Shown here piece after piece: positions 12,581 through 24,182 of a stretch of DNA of 64,000 bases. Under the pieces are notes generated by a model that was not told the DNA's origin, searched no databases, and saw only the letters and a program-made list of their open reading frames with translations. The translations under genes and the position numbers were made by a program. The DNA comes from Stratiolaelaps scimitus (lineage: Eukaryota; Arthropoda; Arachnida; Mesostigmata; Laelapidae), in contig JABWDB010000015.1 in NCBI GenBank assembly GCA_019614645.1, positions 3,224,001 to 3,288,000 of the forward strand. The letters run 5' to 3'. The stretch's first letter is position 1; every line of letters starts with the position of its first letter.

Positions 12581-12600
12581 GAGGTGTCGCGAGACACCTC
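12581..12600 (+). other. 8-bp perfect stem with GCGA tetraloop
   Basis: GAGGTGTC (12581-12588) and GACACCTC (12593-12600) are exact reverse complements around the loop GCGA, a GNRA-type tetraloop. It would be very stable in RNA. No flanking terminator-like or miRNA-like extension was seen. Confidence 0.7.
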
Positions 12601-13228
12601 GCGCTTTGTCATTGCGGCAGCGAGCGGTGAGCCTGTGGCACTGGCCGATTACTCCTCCACATCGAATAAGAAGAAGCGACTAAAAGAGAAGACACCCGGA
12701 TCGTGAAATCGCGCCGACATCCGCGACCACCACAGCCGTTGGCATGACGTACGCTTTGCTTTTCGTCTCTGGCGCGGATCGGAGATATCGGATCTTGGTG
12801 ATCAGTGATAAACACGTGGATGGAAGCTTGCGCGCGAACGGAAGTGTGCCACCCACGGTGAAGTGGCTGAAGATTGAGGCGGGACCTCAGACGCAACTGG
12901 CAGATCGGCCCGATGACGAAGTGCGAAGTTGCCAGATCGCCCGACGTTCGATCGTAGTGGGAAGTACGCGCCGGCGGAGCGAGCCCTTTCAGCGGCACGC
13001 GCTGGTCTACGAGAGAATACGCGTTGGAACTTCCACCAGGGTGGGGCAACTATGCTCGGGGTGTAGTGGCTGGATGTTTGGGGGACGGCACACTGTGGGA
13101 TAACTGTCATTTCAGAATTTGTGCTAATTAAATGCTGTTGTGACCGAACAGTGATTCTGATTTAATTTCACAGCTTCCGTATATCTCAAGCTGAGCGCAC
13201 GCATGACTATATAAGAACGCCTATTGTG

Positions 13229-13262
<34 letters not shown>
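13229..13262. repeat. (TA)n microsatellite
   Basis: About 34 bp of TA/CA-interrupted TA repeat. Confidence 0.95.
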
Positions 13263-13270
<8 letters not shown>

Positions 13271-13959
13271 TACGACACTCGCTTGAGATAGCGGACTAGT
13301 ATGAAGTGGTATATTATAGCAGTCCATTAGCCTAATTCCTGAGTAGCTTAGACGAGAATCAAACCAAAGCATAATGACTATAGGAGGACTCACATTGATT
13401 ATTAGTAAATATTATCGTATCGCACGGCTATAACAAACGCGTCACAGATGGAAAGAGTCGATCTGATAATTGTAGGAATTTAATCCAAATTTTTGACGGA
13501 CATAAAATCAGCCGGGACCGACAACCGCCAATCGCGTTTTAGAGCGAGCACTATACAAGGCTCCACCCAACCCAGGTTTGTGGACTTGTACTGTGGCACA
13601 ATGTTAGGTACCCTGACGCAGTGCCGATTCTCACTGTTTTAGACCTTCACTGTTTTGGTACTGGCGTGCCCGATCTCGCCTGTGAGCGTTTCCAGCATTT
13701 TCTTTCAAGGGAATACCTTTCTTGTTCCACCCATGCACAGGTTCTCGTATTTATGCGGTTTCTGTCGAACACACAACTTTGTGTAATCGCTCGGGCCACC
13801 GCGGCCACCTCTTCCCGTCACGTTCAACATATATTAGCAATACACACAGTTTTCCGTAATAGTGAAAACATGCATCCACGAATCGAATCAATAATGGACA
13901 GTTATCCGGTTGAATAACGAACGCCACCCCACAGCTCGATATGCGGCGCGCGGCAGCAT

Positions 13960-13986
13960 CAACAACAACAACAACAACAACAACAG
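13960..13986 (+). repeat. (AAC)n microsatellite
   Basis: Nine AAC units, giving poly-Asn, poly-Thr or poly-Gln depending on frame. Confidence 0.9.
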
Positions 13987-14794
13987 CATCGCTCTAATCG
14001 AAATTGACAGGTCTCACCGTGTCATTGTACTGGCTTGTTGTTACTGGCCGCTCTGGACAATCGAATCATACAGCCGATATCGGCCAGGGTCGGATCGTTT
14101 CCCGGCGGAGTCCACGCCGTGGAGCAGCAGCAGCAGCAGCAGCAGACACATCAGGCCAGTGAGGCGGACGTACCTGATCGTGCACACAAGAGTGGTGAGC
14201 AGCTTGGCCAGTGCGTCTGAGAGAGAGTAAAAAAAATTGTCACCGAGCCACAGATAGTGAGAGAGATTTCCGACGACGACTATGGGAAAATGACTGCGCG
14301 TGCATTATGCAACACCCCCCCCCCAGCGTTGTGTGATCATATCAGTGCAGTGCTTGCTTCACCGGCAGAGGCCAACGGCAGGGGTCGATCGTTTGCCTCT
14401 GTTGTGCAAACGCGGCCACCTGTCAGCGTTTGTGGCCATTGCGATTCGTTGACAGCGAGCTTCTTTCTTCTCGTCGCGGATGAGGGGGGGATTCGATGGG
14501 ACGCGGGACACATTGATGTGGGGCTGAAATATCCATGCTGCAAGTATGTTGTCTGATCGACGTGGCGTTTCAATACTTTCCGTGTTGCCGCTGATGGTGG
14601 CTTATGGCCATTGTTTCTGTCGTTGTCGTTGTTGCTGTTGTTGTTTTGCTTAAGACGATTGAATTGGTTAAGAAACAAACGAATAGCATTGTGGATATTG
14701 CCCAGGTGCAAGCAAAGTGTACTATAAGGTACCGGCGTCAATTTATGGGTCGGCAGCCTGCCAACGAACAACATGCAATTAGACACTCCGTTCA

Positions 14795-14876
14795 TAGGGT
14801 GTCTATTTGTGTTGGCTGGCAATGTTGGCTGAGAGTCAGCCCGAAAAAGTTTAGTTTAGTTTAGGGTGTCTATTTG
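14795..14876 (+). mobile_element. Very short retroposon insertion with 15-bp target-site duplication
   Basis: TAGGGTGTCTATTTG occurs at 14795-14809 and again at 14862-14876, flanking about 52 bp. The insert contains the perfect hairpin GGCTGAGAGTCAGCC (14827-14841), then CCGAAAAAG and a (TTTAG)-like tail. The hairpin and tail are shared with copies at 45.7, 46.1, 52.7 and 54.0 kb. This is best read as an extremely 5'-truncated insertion of a non-LTR retrotransposon or of a SINE using its 3' end, made by target-primed reverse transcription. The pentanucleotide tail runs into the target site, which would provide priming microhomology. Confidence 0.75.
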
Positions 14877-15319
14877 CAAATTCGTGAGGTGAGAGAGTGT
14901 GAGCGCCATCATCTCACTCCCTGACCCCTCACGATTGCTTCCATCTGCTGTATCCAAATCTGATTATTCAATTATTTACGACTGCTCCCTGTTCTGAGTG
15001 AATACTGGAGAGTATGATAGCGACTTGATCGAATGAGCTGAGGAAAAGACAGGATCACTTCGCTGCTTGTTTGGCCAACAGACTTCGCAAATGAATCCAC
15101 CGGCAAAGGTGGCGATGTCACTAGATAATCGCGGCGTGCATCGCGAACGTTTATGACGTAAAGCGACTCAATTAGTTCAATTACGCGTGAAATAGCGATC
15201 GTAGCTTTCGCCGTACAGTCGATGCGCACCACTCGACGGCTGACCCACGAGGCGCACGATCAGTCGGGCATGATTCAGTGCATGAACTTGAACGTGGCAT
15301 AGTGGTGTTTGTGGTTTTT

Positions 15320-15636
15320 ATATACTTGCAATACTCCCGCCCAGCCGCAGAGGGTGGACGGGAGGGTTCGCCCCAGAGGAGGATCTGAGGGATAGGACAT
15401 GGTTGGAATCAACTGCCGGTCTCTGCAAGGCACTGACTGAAGCTATACTTTGACAGTCCCGGTCAGTGACCCAAGTTAAAATTGATTCTGGCTTTAGTCA
15501 GTAAGAGTCAGACAGTGCCTGACACTATCAGGCAAATACCTTAGTGTGAGACCTGGTATCCATGCAAGATTTACCTTAAACCTCTTAAAAAAAAACAATA
15601 TATATATATATATATATATATAGATATACTTGCAAT
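15320..15636 (+). mobile_element. 5'-truncated non-LTR retrotransposon 3' end with TSD
   Basis: ATATACTTGCAAT at 15320-15332 is repeated at 15624-15636, a 13-bp target-site duplication. The insert begins at 15333 with the end of the element's reading frame; the stop region CAGAGGAGGATCTGA matches the 45-kb copy. It continues through the 3' untranslated part (GGCAAATACCTTAG, then GATTTACCT) and ends CCTCTTAAAAAAAAACAA followed by (TA)n. Because the TA array lies inside the duplication, it arrived with or grew from the element's tail. Compared with the 45-kb copy there is a 13-bp insertion near 15505-15517. Confidence 0.85.
15598..15622. repeat. (TA)n array within a retroposon tail
   Basis: About 25 bp of TA directly after the A-rich tail and before the downstream target-site duplication. 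It is therefore part of the insertion rather than older flanking DNA. Confidence 0.85.
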
Positions 15637-15896
15637 TATATGCGTCGATATACTACGAGTCTGCCCCCGTTCTCCGGATACATTTTCCTCGGATGCTCTG
15701 CGGACGATTGGGTGGGTCATATCACCTGTGTCACAGCTACAGGCCAAGCACGGAGAATTTCTTTCTAGCGGAACGTTGTCGCCTGGATGTTCTCGGCGGT
15801 TTGACGTTCTGCGCCACCGCGAATGTTCGAGCGAGATCTCTGAAAAAGTTGATTGCTGGCTGGCCCCTTAACTGACCCGTTGGCAAATGCAAGAAA

Positions 15897-15929
15897 CAGC
15901 AGCGGCAACAGCAGCAGCAGCAGCAGCAG
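15897..15929 (+). repeat. (CAG)n microsatellite
   Basis: Interrupted CAG/CAA/CGG triplets, about 33 bp, ending in seven CAG units. Confidence 0.9.
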
Positions 15930-16641
15930 TTGATTTCTCTGTAATAGAGTCGCGAAAGCCTTGGCTAGCCGCCAAAGACGGAGCTGTGGTGCCCGATCGA
16001 CGATGAGCAGTCTGCCATAATTTCCTGCGACGTTCAGCAGCAGCAGAATCAGACGCCAGCTCCAGCAGTCGCCACTTGTTGAAAACTGACCAATACGACG
16101 ATAGGGGAACGATTCAAGGCGCCGGCTAGGAGCGGCACAGCTCAGGAAAGCTGAGCGACTGAGAACATCGGCGAATTTGCCACATAGCAGTTCCATGGCC
16201 CTACTTATAGAGTGATTCGTTCGCGTATTATCTCGAATGAAAAACTCAACACTAGCATCTCAACACAGAGCGAAAGTTCGTACCCCGACAGAGAAAGACA
16301 GAGAAAGAGAGCCCCGGGATAATGTTCCCGATAGAGAACAATATGTTTTTCTGTGACAGGATACACATATCGTGACATCTGCTGACAAAATGACATCATA
16401 AAATAACAGAGACAAGAGGAACGGCGGCGGCGGCGCTAAAAAAAACACAGGGTCGTACAGTAACGTGCAATATACGGCGCGCTAACGGGAAACGGCCCGT
16501 CGCTCAATCAAATATCTAATTAACATAATGATTGTTGATGTTTTACTGAACGCTCCGCTGAACGGCAAAAGCAAGTCGGGTATTCGGAAGATGAGCGGGC
16601 TCACTTGACTTGTTGCTCATCACGCTAAACGCGACGTACGA

Positions 16642-16660
16642 CATATATATATATATATAT
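16642..16660. repeat. (TA)n microsatellite
   Basis: About 19 bp of TA. Confidence 0.95.
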
Positions 16661-17711
16661 GCATAGATCCACTATTGTTTATCAGCGAATATCGCGATTC
16701 TCTCCTGCAAGGGGCAGCACGCACCGCACTCCGCGTGGGACTCCGACTGCAACGTCGCGAGCAAGTGTCGAGTCGAAATTGCAGGCTGCGAGTCGACGCG
16801 AGGATTAAGGAGTCCGGCTTGAGTACCTGCCCTAGTACGCCTGTCGTCTGTGAGCATATCTACATTTGTGGATGTCGCGGGGCCCACGTCGCGTGGCCAA
16901 ATGAATCTACGCTCGCGTACCGTTCGATCGCTCGTGACTTGCTTTCGGCTTCCGATTTGCCCCGTGCTTATCTCGCATCCAGCGGAACCGTCAATGGGGT
17001 AGGTAGTACACGCCGGTCGAACGTACTGTAGATTCGTTTGCAGACCAAGATGGACAGACCCCTGATGGTTGCGGATCGTTTATAAGATTGCCTCAGCTGC
17101 TGCGGCTGCTGCTGCTAACGCCGCCGGGAAATTCGAGCCGACGCCGGCGCTTGTGGCCGGCGCTTTCGATACACGACTCGATGCGATGTGCACGTTTTTG
17201 TTGATGCAAATCTGTACGAAACAACTGTTGGGTTGCGCAGATATTCGCGTGATGTGCATAGAAAAGACGACTCGAAGGGAGGGACCAAGCAGAATCGCTG
17301 CAGCAGGCTGAAAGAGCGTCGATTCGCTGCTTATCCCGATTTGGGCATATGTATTTTTATGGCACCCTTTGATCTTGCGATCGGAGGAGACACGGACGCA
17401 GGTGCGCGCACAGGTTCGATGCCCCACCGTTGCGCATTTGCATTTAACAAGGGGTCTTATGACGCAATGCGTGACGTAGTTCCACTTTTTATTATCGACC
17501 GATTTGTTTTCCTTAAGGCGATAACAATTGAAAAGATGTATTCATTAATTTTGTTTCGTTTATTGCACATTGAATAATTGGCTTGCCCGCGCGCTTCAGC
17601 CCATACAAACACATTGTCATAATTAGGATTATTACTATATGTCAAGTCACTAAAATGATTTCACCTTCGTCAATCGAACAAACTGGTCGGGTTGCAATCC
17701 GTTCTGATAAA

Positions 17712-17731
17712 CTATATATATATATATATAT
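17712..17731. repeat. (TA)n microsatellite
   Basis: About 20 bp of TA. Confidence 0.95.
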
Positions 17732-20700
17732 GCAACTTCAACCACCCTGCAGACTACATTAAAGCTGCACGAACATTCTAGCCAGCCACAGGTCAGTCAG
17801 TCGATCAAGCCCAGCATAATGTCGACGGCAAACGTAGCCTCTAGTGAATTTCATATCATCACTGTCCTCTTCGCTTACACAACGACGAAACGTAAATGCG
17901 TCCCCAGCAGCGACGCGATCTGGCGACGCCTCCGTCTCCCTCGACGAGCTGACCCCAGCGACAGAAGCGGCGCGCCGAGAGGAGCCCAGTTGATTTTCCA
18001 TTCTGAAAGAAATAGACTTCCGGTGGACGCCATCGCCGCCGGTGGACGCGTGTCCCCTCTGCGCTAGATTCCTTGTACGAGTGGCGGGCGCGTGCGTTTT
18101 TTTTTCTCCTCATTGTGGTCCAAACTGCGAACTACGCTCGGCTCGTTGGCGTCGCTGAGTCACCAAGGGGCTGCTGTTGCTGTTAGAGCCACTTCTGAGC
18201 TGTCGAGCGTTAATGTGCATTTTGCTACTGCTGCTGGTGGGTGGTTTAGTTTAGCCGCGCCTCGTCCGGCCTGATCACTCACTGCCTGTAACTATTCGAT
18301 AAAGCTGGATGGGAGCCGTTGTCGGCTAGATTATGTGACAATGGATAGTTTGTTTTGATCAACATGTGCTAATGTGGTGATATATTCATGTTTGGCGTTG
18401 CGGCCAAACGCTCATAGCCCGTCAGATTGGCTAGGGGCTGTGGTCACGTTGGCCGACTAATAATTAAGCCGTGTTACCACGGGCCGACTGGAGGCTGTGT
18501 GTCTCGTCGGATTTGAAATATGGTTAGAATGTATTACGAATCTTGTGAGCCTTCCGATAAATATCGCATAGGATAATTATAATTAGGAAACAATTAGAAT
18601 CCCTTTGAGGGTTTGCGCGAATGACGTCGTGTGATAATTGCGCGTGTGGGTGTTTATCTCTGGCGGTGGGCTGAATCGTATTTGCCTCAGAAATCGTGTG
18701 GATGAGAATGTGTTTACATTCTATAATGTACAGGCGATCTCGTAGGCTCTTTGTCATCGTTCGGTGTCGATGGAAGGGGACACTTTTGCTAATGCAAGCC
18801 AGACAGCTCTAAAGATTCGCGCCTAGCTCCACTATCAAATAGCTCTCTACCTGTACTGTTGACGATTGCAGAAGACTACCGCGAATTGACGAACGTCTCG
18901 TAGCGCCCAGCGGTGAACTAGTCGAGTACAACCTCACGCATACGTATTTCGCCTGGAAACTTAAGGGGACTTTGACAAGATTGGCTACTTGGCTCTTGAA
19001 CCCCTTAGAGCGTACCCCTTAGCGAAAAACGCGTGGGGTAGCGTGCCGCTTTGATTCGCGTCTCTTGTTCGCTAGCGTGGTGTTTTTTTTGTGGCTCCGT
19101 CACCCGTTCGGTGAATGTAGAAAATCGGAGTGATTCGCAGCAGCGAACTCAGTTCAGATCCTTCGCCTCCTTGCTACCTCGGGAAGTTAAGTTCCCTTCT
19201 TGGCTATCCCCTCTCGCGCCATTCTCGACCGGAACCCCCACACAGACCTCGGATCCAGCCGGCCAGTTCTACATTTGCCACGCGTCTACGTGCCATGCCG
19301 TTACCGCCGTTGTGCTAGCGCTGTGCTGCAGTGCGCAACGCCACCACCACCAGCATAAGTCAGCCCGTAAAGGATCGCAAAGAAGCACACAGACATCGTT
19401 TCGGGGGAGGCGGTCTGTGCGGCGGTCCCGATGACGCAAGCCCGTGCTGCGCCGGGCTGCTGTTCAGTCCAATCGCGGCCTGCTCTGTGGCCCGTGGCCG
19501 TAGCACGAGGCGAGCGAAGCGAGTCGGCCGGCTAGATGGCCCGCGCCTTTACTGCACCGCAAAGGGGTCAGGCTGCACAGAGCTCAGAGCACTGGCGGGG
19601 GACGCCGCTGGGTCACCGGAAACGGAGGCCGCGGCTGCCGCCACCGCCGCAGCTACCGCTGTTCGTGGTGGCGATGATGGCGGCGGCAGTGATAATCACG
19701 AGAGAGAGAAAGACCGTGCGAAAGAGAGCGAGATGCCGCTCCCGGTCGCTACGGGGTCGACCGGCGGACCGACTCTTCGCTTCAGGCTCCTTTATTTATG
19801 CGAGCAGCCGGCCAGACTGACGGGTAGCTAGCCCGAGCTTGCTTGTGCGAATGACGCCGACGACGACGGCGACGGCGGCAGCAGCAGTAGCAGCAGTAGT
19901 CGTACCACCACGATGGCATCACCATTCAATGACAACGCTGAAACAGTCGGTGTCTGTAAATATGGGGTGGACGGATCGCTGTGACTTGAGCCGGCGGTCG
20001 GCTTTGCAAGGCGGGATGGACACGGCGGTGTAGCCGATGTTGGCGGGCGCCGACGCTATCGCCGATGCGCTGTTGTATTGCAGAAACTGCCAGAGCCTCA
20101 CCGACGCCGCCGCCGCCGCCGTAACCATCAAACAAATCCTATATAGGTTTAGCAGCAAGCGTGGTGTGGCCGCCGAACAGTCGAGGCGACCCCGAAAAGT
20201 CGGAGGGGCCAGCTATAGTAAGCTGGTAGGCTGGATGCGCGCAGGGAGTTGTTCTGCAACTGTCGCAAAGAGCGCTGCTGGTGCGCCCTATGATGCGGGA
20301 GGCTTCCTGGTCCAGTGGAGCCCGGGCCACTCCTTCTCCGACGGCGGCAACAGGCTCTGCCGATGGCGAGCGATGCTGTTCTGGTGGACTTGAGTTCTTC
20401 GCGGTAGAGCAGCGCCGAAACCCCGGTGTCTCCGACCTACGAGCGACGGGGCTCTGCAGCGTCATTCAGACTTCACTATTCGCTGCTCGTATCGCCGACG
20501 ACAGCCGTGCCAACCGTGTCGTTTGTCTGACGCTGGTGGAGAGTCAGTAGTGGCTATGGTGGTATTGTAACAATTGGAGCACACGGCCAGCAGTCACACC
20601 GACCTCGAGCCGGTGCTTGCATCAGCGGGGCTCGTAAACCGCCGTGCGAAGCAATAAGAGTGTGGGTTCACCAGCAACGGAGACACGACAAGACCGACAA

Positions 20701-22540
20701 AACGAGATAGAGAGAGATAGAGAGAGAGAGAGACGTATACGCACAACCGGTCGCGGCTCGGCACGAGTCGAAACAGTGGACGACGTTGAAAGAACGCCCG
20801 ACGTTGCCTCCCCTGTCGTGGTTGGCCCTCAGCGATGAAAAGAATTGCGCGTAGCAGGTCGCGAATTTGAAATGATCCGAGAACGAGGCCGGGCTATCGC
20901 AGCCGAGGCTGGCCGCCTGCGTGACCGGGCGCTGGGGAGCAGGTAGGCAGCGGGCGGAGGAATTGTGAGCTCGGCTCAGAATTGTCCCACCCTGCAAAGG
21001 AACACCCACGGCTGGTTCGTTGTTTCGCCCGTTCGTTGTTTGTCGTCTATGGCTGCACCGAATGCCACCGCTCGGCCGATGGCACAGCAAGGATGCCTTG
21101 TCGTGTCGGCCCGGCTCGCCCGACCCAGGAGGACGTCCAACGCAGAGACAGAACGGAGATACGGAAACGACCCCAGTGGAGATGGCGCCGGCGAAATTCG
21201 CCTGGCCGGTGCGGACGGCACTTATATCGAGACACACGCACACACAGCAGCGATTTGTGGCTACGGCAGCGTCGGCTTGGACAGGGATAGACCATCGCTG
21301 ACCATCCGAAACAATCCGCAAAGGTTGTTGACGAGGCGTTGAGCGTCGTCGTAGTCGCCGACGCCGCCGGCGAGCGTCAGGCGTCGGTGGTCGGTGACGT
21401 CGGTGACGTCGGCGGCGGCAGCAGCAGCGAGAAGCGAAGCGGCCCATCTCAGCCAGGCGCAGCGGTCAGCCTGGGCTGCGCATAATGTCCACGCGAGCGC
21501 TGTGCCCAGACGCACGAGCTGCTTTGCGGCAAGTTAGCTGCTGGCGCCGGGCCTAGATACTATAACAACAGCAGGATTATGTAACCCCGAAGCGGAACGC
21601 AATGAGATGAAAACCTGCGAGCCAGGTCGGATCAACGAAATAACGCTGGCAGGGACGACGATTCGCGGGTGGCGTCGCGTTGACCAGCGGAGTCGCCCGC
21701 CGGATAAAAGTGAACTTCGTCGATGCTGCGACTTCGGTAGGTGAGGAAATACTGAGCGCTGGATTCAGGGGTCAGTTGCACTCCTGTGATAACTCATCAC
21801 GAGCTGTACATGTTATAGATCAGGGAGAGATATTAAGCTGAAGATCTGCGAACGGACAGAGAAGTCGGGCTGTGGGAGGAGCCCCCCCCCGGTGGTTAGC
21901 TATAATGTGTAGGAAAATTCAACTTTGACGTTGAGACCGATGTTAATTAACTGCTAACACTGTTGACTTTACTGGAAAGCATGCTATTATATCGTACTTG
22001 AAGTATGATACAACGTGAGTGAGCCCAACTGCAAGACGCCATGTAGGGATCAAGAAGTCAGAGGGTTCATCATTTAACATGCGTTTCGTTGCCTTCAACG
22101 CCAATTTAAAGCTTGAGTCATTAATTTCAGACAGGATCAAATCAGCTCGGTATTGAATCGGTATCGATGCGAGCTATAATAATTTCCGTACAATAAACGA
22201 CCGAAATTCGTGGCAGCCTAAATTCGTTGTCTGCATTGAAACGCTCCAAGGGTCAGAAAGCGATTGCGCTACATAATTGATCACATACGAGGGGGGTGGG
22301 AGTTGTGGAAGTGGCCGTAACAGTAGTGTGAGATGTAAATGAATGGTTAGGAAATGTAGGTTCACAGTGAAGAAAAAATGTGCAGGCTCACAATTGAAGC
22401 AGTGCCCGCTTCAACTGTAGACCCAACCGTTGTTTTTTCAAATTGAAAGTCAACTTCTCCCTATTCCTCTAAATCCATGTACGTCCCACGCCAGATTACC
22501 ACATTTATCTTTACCACACTAAGCGCCAACCCATCCCCTT

Positions 22541-22577
<37 letters not shown>
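22541..22577 (+). repeat. A15 run followed by (TA)n
   Basis: Fifteen A residues preceded by CCATCCCCTT lead straight into about 22 bp of TA. This A-then-TA order matches the tail of the retroposon at 15.6 kb, so it may mark another retroposed 3' end. Upstream similarity to the 15/45-kb family is weak, and no target-site duplication was found. Confidence 0.6.
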
Positions 22578-24053
22578 CATTGTGCTTCCATATCCACATA
22601 TATCCTATTATTATTATTATAACGCAGAGCTGATCTTGGAGATGCCAGAGCACCAGCTATTTCTTCTACTTCTTTACGCCACTGCCCGTATCCTCATTGC
22701 GTTCGACTTCTACCTCCTCCTCAACAGCTCTCGAACATCGATCAATATTCATTTCTCGCAGTCTCCCAGCGAGATACGTATAATACATTACATATGCTGA
22801 CGGCTGATCTCTCTCGAGGCGTTCGCATCGCCGACCCGTTCGTTGATCGTCGTTTAGCTGTCGTCCTCTGAGACGGAGACGATCCGAGCAGACACACATT
22901 CACGCGGACCTCTGACACTTGGCGGGCCCACTAGGATGTGGTGGTACCACCCTACACGAGACCATCTTGCTCCTTCTGGAGGAGAAACAGCTGGCTAGCA
23001 ACAAGTTGTGCAAGGGTCGGCTCGTTCGCTCCATCGTCCGCCTGCCTCAACGATTTCTTGCGAATGGACAGTAATGAGATAACGCGAGTTTGTAGTTCGG
23101 CTCATGACACCCGCTACAGAGCAAAGACCCACTAGAATACCCTCTGGGACAGAGACCCACCAGGACGAGCCAGAGGCGCTCTATGGCGATTTAATAGAAG
23201 GTTCCGCCTACGCGGCAGCGGCAGCAGGCTCGGCCAGCCTGGTCACTCAAGGAGAGCAGATACTCAAGCGGCCCCCGGGACAGTCAGTGGCAATCTGTGT
23301 GCAAATCTCGCGCTCGGACACTTTCGAAAGCTGACCCCGTCGCGGTGGTGTGCGACATCCCTCCCCTGCATCGAACAGTCGTCGATTTTTCTCGACTTTG
23401 ATTCGCTACTAATACTAGCACTCGTATTGTGTCATGGTGTGTGGCACGCATGCGATCGCTTCGAGAAACAACGCTCAAATCAGACAACGCGACATCGGGC
23501 AACACGAGACGCCGTGTTGCTGCTGCTGATGTGCGTGGGCGAGTCCTTCACACGTTGGCAACGCGAAGCACTCGCCGCACAGGAGTTGCTGCTGCTGGAC
23601 AGCGATCGAGACACCGCAGACACACACAGGCTAAACGCTAAGGGAGGGCAGTGGATAGGAACAGAACCATGGCTATGCGGAAAGTCGTCAAAATGACTGG
23701 ATCACTCCACACCAAGTGAACGCAGCCTGTCCGAACTCAAAACACCCAGTGACCACACGACACCGCGCGTAACAGAGCCCGGCCGATATATTTCTACGGC
23801 GTTGTGCTCACCAGCGAAGAGGGCGAGACAAGGGACCATCGTCGAGGTGAGGCGCGCCGAGAACCATGTGAGTCTGTGTAGTCGTTGCCTAATCAAATAA
23901 TCGTCATAATCATAACTTTCCGAGGCGGTGCGAACCACGCGTTGTGTACCCGCCTTCGCGCCTGGCTGAGAGCCGCAATATGAGATTCGGCAAAGCGGCA
24001 CTTGGGTTGGCGGCATTGGATCGCCGCAGTAGCTCGTATCTGCCGAGGAAGTG

Positions 24054-24182
24054 ATGTCCGATGCTTGCCGTCCTTCGTTGATATATATTGATGATTGTAA
24101 CGCGGTGGAAGCAGCAGCAGCAGCAGCCGCCGCCGCCGCCGCCGCCGCCTGGGCGATGGTAACTGTGGGGGAATTGTTTTAA
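24054..24182 (+). CDS. Candidate small ORF with poly-Ala tract
   Basis: ATG at 24054 opens a 42-residue frame ending in TAA at 24180-24182. It has about 19 mixed residues, then thirteen alanines encoded by GCA and then GCC units (24111-24149), then a short hydrophobic end. A donor-like GTAACT follows the GCGATG codons near 24156, so it could be a first exon. The alanine run is in the frame of a microsatellite, and the other frames give poly-Gln/Pro or Ser/Arg, so chance is a strong alternative. No family was recognised. Confidence 0.15.
   Translation: MSDACRPSLIYIDDCNAVEAAAAAAAAAAAAAWAMVTVGELF
24111..24149 (+). repeat. Composite (GCA)5-(GCC)8 tract
   Basis: The units are the same as in the 752-799 tract: CAG repeats followed directly by CCG repeats in the same order and strand. 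Confidence 0.9.

Larger units (their letters stand above)
10604..14794. other. Mostly non-coding, with a GC-rich open-frame cluster
   Basis: (TA)n arrays lie at 11288-11306 and 13229-13262, an (AAC)n array at 13960-13986 and an (AGC)n array at 14123-14142. Between 12.25 and 13.10 kb GC is high and frames of 60-146 codons are open on both strands. One of these (12518-12706, ATG start, 62 aa, Lys-rich end) has a protein-like tail. No frame there could be preferred, so none is called as a gene. Confidence 0.4.
15637..24053. other. Non-coding stretch, GC-rich from 19 to 21.5 kb
   Basis: It holds (CAG)n at 15897-15929, TA arrays at 16642-16660, 17712-17731 and 22555-22577, and a GA tract at about 20705-20735. 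CCG/CAG-rich runs lie at 19858-19900 and 20103-20120. The minus-strand frame at 20668-21447 (259 codons) lies in GC-rich DNA and starts in a low-complexity Arg/Cys-rich tract. It was not accepted as a gene. No gene was recognised. Confidence 0.45.

Noticed and set aside
14863..14876. (TTTAG)n as telomeric repeat
   Set aside because: Only two to three units are present, and they are explained as the tail of the short retroposon insertion.
20668..21447. Longest minus-strand frame, 259 codons
   Set aside because: It lies in GC-rich DNA where long frames arise by chance. It begins in low-complexity Arg/Cys runs and ends in Ser/Leu runs from a GA tract. No domain and no consistent codon pattern were seen.
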